Source of the DNA: Anseranas semipalmata
Taxonomy: Eukaryota; Chordata; Aves; Anseriformes; Anseranatidae
Assembly: GCA_013399115.1 (NCBI GenBank)
Contig: VXAA01002214.1
Coordinates: forward strand, 189,593 to 253,592
Reading direction: 5' to 3'
DNA: 64,000 bases
The notes under the pieces were generated by a model. It was not told where the DNA came from and did not search any database. It was given only the letters and a program-made list of their open reading frames with translations. The translations under genes and the position numbers were made by a program. Shown in pieces: positions 60,881 through 64,000 of the stretch (position 1 is its first letter; every line of letters starts with the position of its first letter).

Positions 60881-62721
60881 AGGGAAGAAGCAGCACCCCA
60901 CTTTGGCACTGCAGTAAATTGGACATGAACAGTGACAGGCAAAAAAGCTGAACTGTTTCTTGCTGTGAAACAATCAATGTAGAAACTTTTTACAGAAGAA
61001 TGGATATTATTTATGGGTTTCTACTTATTGGAACTTTTAGAAATGTTTACATTTTTGCCATAGATGTCAGTATTTTAATTCACCTACAGTGCTGCTGTTT
61101 CAGAACAACTCCTGTAGAAGCAGTCTCCAGAACTGTAGTTTGTAGCTCATAGAAGATGCTTGGTTCTTTAACTCTCAGATCAGCTCTCTTTCGCTATCAA
61201 AGGCGATACATTGAATTCACTGCAATATTATTCATGGTCCTTGAAGGCAAGACCTTCAGAAATGCCGTTATCTGATCCTTATAAACGTTTGGCACCTGTT
61301 GTAAGAGCAGGGGTTGTCCCCCTTGGCTAAACTGTCCCTTTCGAGGTTCAGCACAGTGCTGGTGCCAGCCACTCCGAGGTGTGTCTCCTCCACCCTAGAA
61401 GCAGTTGCATTTCAGTGGTGAAATGCTGTATGGCTCACATTTTTTAAGAGAGCTCAGTTGTCACTTAAAGCATGGTGAGTGCCAAAGATCTTTGGCTACT
61501 AAGTTGTTTCAAAAAAAAAAATCAGTCTGTAAAAGTGTGATATGAGGAGCTGCTAGCATCAAGCATTCCAAATCTGACCCTTTCTTCGAAAAGTGCTTTT
61601 AATTTCTGGAAAAGGTGTTATAGAAATGGAGATGTTATCATTCATTATGAGCAATTTCCACTGTGGAGCCATAAAGCAATCCAAAGCGCAGATACACCCA
61701 TCAAAACCTCTGGCAATAGCCGCAAGGTACATTCTTCTAACAAATAGTTTTCCCACATGTTTGCTCTTACTGAGGGCACAGATTATCTTTCTCTGAATCA
61801 GGCGGCTTATTTTGCTCATTCCTTCCAGGGGAGAAATGCTAGAAGTTTTTAGACACACTTGTGGAGTTGTAGATGGAGAAGAGATGCCACATGGAATTGC
61901 TGTGATCATCCTTTCGAGGATGCCAGCCTTCCTGTGTGCGGGGTTCTGAATCAGTGCGTTAGGGATGGTGAACCCTTGCTGCAGGAGAGGACATGGCGTT
62001 ACTCTTCCTTCTTTGTTTGTTGTCAGCCTCCTGGTTCCAACCCTGATTAGCTGCAAATTCTGTCACTGCTTAGATCCAAACCATGTTGGCTAAATGTGGT
62101 CAACGAATCAGATTTAAAATAACAAATCGCAGATAATCCACTTCTGCCTAAGCATGGTGTAGAGATTGCCTAATCTATGCAATTTCCAGTAGGAGCACTT
62201 CGGTAGTGATATGGTGTTATTGAATGTGAGCAGTAAAAAGAATAAAACAGAAACCCTAACTTTTCACTGGTTCATTTTAGCTCCAGGGAAGATAAAGTTA
62301 CTGTTCTTCATGCCACCTTAAGGTAGCAAGTCCAGCAATATCCAGCTCTTGCCTCAGCCCTGTTAGGATAGTTATTTCATGAAAGGAAATAAAACAAATG
62401 ACAGTTTAATCCTTCCCTGAAAGCTTTTAGGACACAGATGGCTAACTAGCCATAACAGGGACACTGTTCGTGGTGAAGTGAACAAAAAATAAATGCCTTA
62501 CTGTATAATAAATAATCCCAGTCAGATGTTCTTGTTCCATTTTCTTGATAAATTGCTGCCTAATCAAGGGTGAAGGAAAAATAGCTCAATAATTTTAATT
62601 TGTCTTTCCTGTTCAATGCTCAAATATCACGTAAAGAAATTTAAAAGAAATCACTGTTTTTCTTGGCAAAACGGCTTTAAAAATGTCACCAAAGCAGCCT
62701 GAATCTTAGATCTATTATTGC

Positions 62722-62741
62722 TTTTTTTTTTTTTTTTTTTT
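62722..62741. repeat. Poly-T run, 20 bases
   Basis: Uninterrupted T20 in intron 3 with no associated element recognised. Confidence 0.95.
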
Positions 62742-63767
62742 GATAGGCTTTTCCTTTTTCTCTTGAGGTTAATGAACATTATTGAGTAGGGGTCCAGCAG
62801 AGGTTAAGAAATTAGAGAATTTCCCTCCAGGGAAGAGATGAGAGGGAAAATCAACCTTGTGACAGATGTTAGTTACATTGCTTAATGCACTACTGGAAGA
62901 CACTCAGATGCTGTGGAAATAACCTATTTCAGACACCACAAGCTGCAGTGCATAGCATTAAGGTCATCTAAAACTTCCCCCTTTAAGTTTCTTTCTTTCT
63001 CTTACAACTTTGCCAAATTTAATCTTTTAGGCTCAACTTCTCTATGCCAGGATTTTGCCTCTGGCTAACTTTGCTGTCATTTATTGTCAAAAGTTTCATC
63101 TAAACCTGTTCATACATTTCAGTAAGACTGGAGGAAGATTTGTCACTTTGCCCATAAATCCTCGAAGGGAAAGACTCTAAAAATGTTATTTTGCACATGC
63201 CAACCATAAAGAGAGACTTAGAATATTGCAAGCCTCCAGGAGGCCTTTGGGTGTCCCCTTTCTGCCTTTCCTATGCCAGTGTGGCTAGCCCTCATGATGG
63301 TTGTATGCTTCCTACCCTGGCCTCATTCCCTCCTGCCCAGGAGAGGCAAGGGCTGAGGCCGCGGCAGAAGGAGGGCAAGCAGCCCGCAGTGCTAACAGAG
63401 CTGTGCCTTGAGACGGTGCTGGCTGCCTCTCAAATCTTTCTTCTGCTCTCCTTCTAGTCCTTCAGGGTTTCTGATCTTTCCCCTACCAGCAACTGGTACC
63501 TGCTCAGAACAACCTCCCCCTTGCCACAGCCATAGCCTCTTTGCTCCATAACCGGCCACTGCAACACAGAAGTTGGTTACAGAGAACACACAGGGCCTCA
63601 TCTTATATCCACAATTGTAAAACTCTCAGTGATTAAATTTAGGGATACAAAAGTGTCAGGGTGCGCAAGACTGGTAGGGAGGAGGCAATGATCAGCCTCT
63701 CATGGGGAAAAGGAGTAGGATATTAATGGAGCAGTAGCTGGGCGGTCGGTGTTTCTTGAGAGCAGGA

Positions 63768-63870
63768 TTTGCACCTTCATCTCATGTAGCACCAAATACA
63801 ATGAGACCCTGACCCTAATTTGGGCCCCTGGCATAGATGGCTGCAATGTAAATATTAATAATAACGAGGC
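63768..63870 (+). repeat. SINE/LINE tail-like remnant
   Basis: GTAGCACCAAATACAATGAG, ACCCTGACCCTAATTTGGG, CCCCTGGCATAGATGGCTG, then TGTAAATATTAATAATAAC. This matches the recalled tail of an amniote interspersed repeat (CACCTAGCACAATGGGGCC, CTGATCC, GGGCCTCTAGGTGCTAC, ending in ATAATAATAA). Confidence 0.5.
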
Positions 63871-64000
63871 TATTCTTCTCAGTTTGTGCACATGCTGTTT
63901 TCCAAGCCTGGCAGTGTGGGAAATGGCCTGCCCCACTTGCTGGGGCCCTAGGAAGATAGTTTTTATTTAGTGTAATGGAAGCTGGTGTCAGCTGGAGTCA

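Larger units (their letters stand above)
58042..64000 (+). other. WTIP: WTIP intron 3, 5' part (continues past window)
   Basis: This begins with a consensus donor (GTAAGT). I looked for the LIM1-LIM2 linker and LIM2 sequence (SGFQQ-like and CxxC...H patterns after an AG) and found none to the end of the window, so the intron is at least 5.9 kb. It holds a G-quadruplex-type run (59430-59450), a CR1 fragment (60750-60880), a poly-T run (62722-62741), a minus-strand open frame (61559-62056, probably chance) and a SINE/LINE-tail-like segment near the end (63768-63870). Nothing else is recognised. Confidence 0.8.

Noticed and set aside
58042..64000. Further WTIP exons (LIM2 or LIM3)
   Set aside because: No in-frame CxxC...HxxC segment after an AG with a following GT was found. 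The sequence appears to be all intron.
1..64000. CRISPR arrays, bacterial-type operons, tRNA or rRNA genes
   Set aside because: No regularly spaced repeats, cloverleaf-like sequences or ribosomal motifs were seen; the window is vertebrate intronic DNA.

Overview
The window is a stretch of vertebrate, most likely avian, genomic DNA holding the central part of one multi-exon gene on the + strand. The gene is best read as WTIP (Wilms tumor 1-interacting protein), an Ajuba/LIMD1/WTIP-family LIM-domain scaffold. A bird is suggested by several 3'-truncated CR1 retrotransposon fragments in an otherwise repeat-poor sequence; a crocodilian or turtle cannot be excluded. There are no operons, CRISPR arrays, or recognisable rRNA or tRNA genes.

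Layout. Positions 2-530 are the 3' part of a GC- and CpG-rich coding exon: the proline/serine-rich preLIM region and the coiled segment just before the LIM domains. The true start codon lies upstream of the window. Intron 1 (531-30330) is about 29.8 kb. Exon 30331-30432 encodes the first finger of LIM domain 1. Intron 2 (30433-57973) is about 27.5 kb. Exon 57974-58041 encodes the second finger of LIM1. Intron 3 begins at 58042 and runs off the window. I found no further WTIP exons, so LIM2, LIM3 and the C-terminus must lie downstream. The three exons join in frame (phase 1, phase 1, then phase 0) and give all eight zinc ligands of one LIM domain.

The introns carry four CR1-like LINE fragments (about 32.70-33.25, 46.09-46.31, 56.13-56.35 and 60.75-60.88 kb), a 208-bp hAT-like non-autonomous DNA element (43209-43416), several members of a short palindromic repeat family (clearest at 34.05 and 49.24 kb), a few diverged MIR/L2-like or SINE-like pieces, long homopolymer runs and one G12 run next to an ambiguous base.

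The least explained signals are CpG-rich islands of sequence deep inside intron 2. One at 53.65-54.03 kb has a 124-codon open frame with protein-like composition and one predicted membrane segment. Another at 51.22-51.50 kb resembles a small CpG island and could mark an internal promoter or alternative first exon. Most other long open frames are of the length expected by chance in 64 kb.
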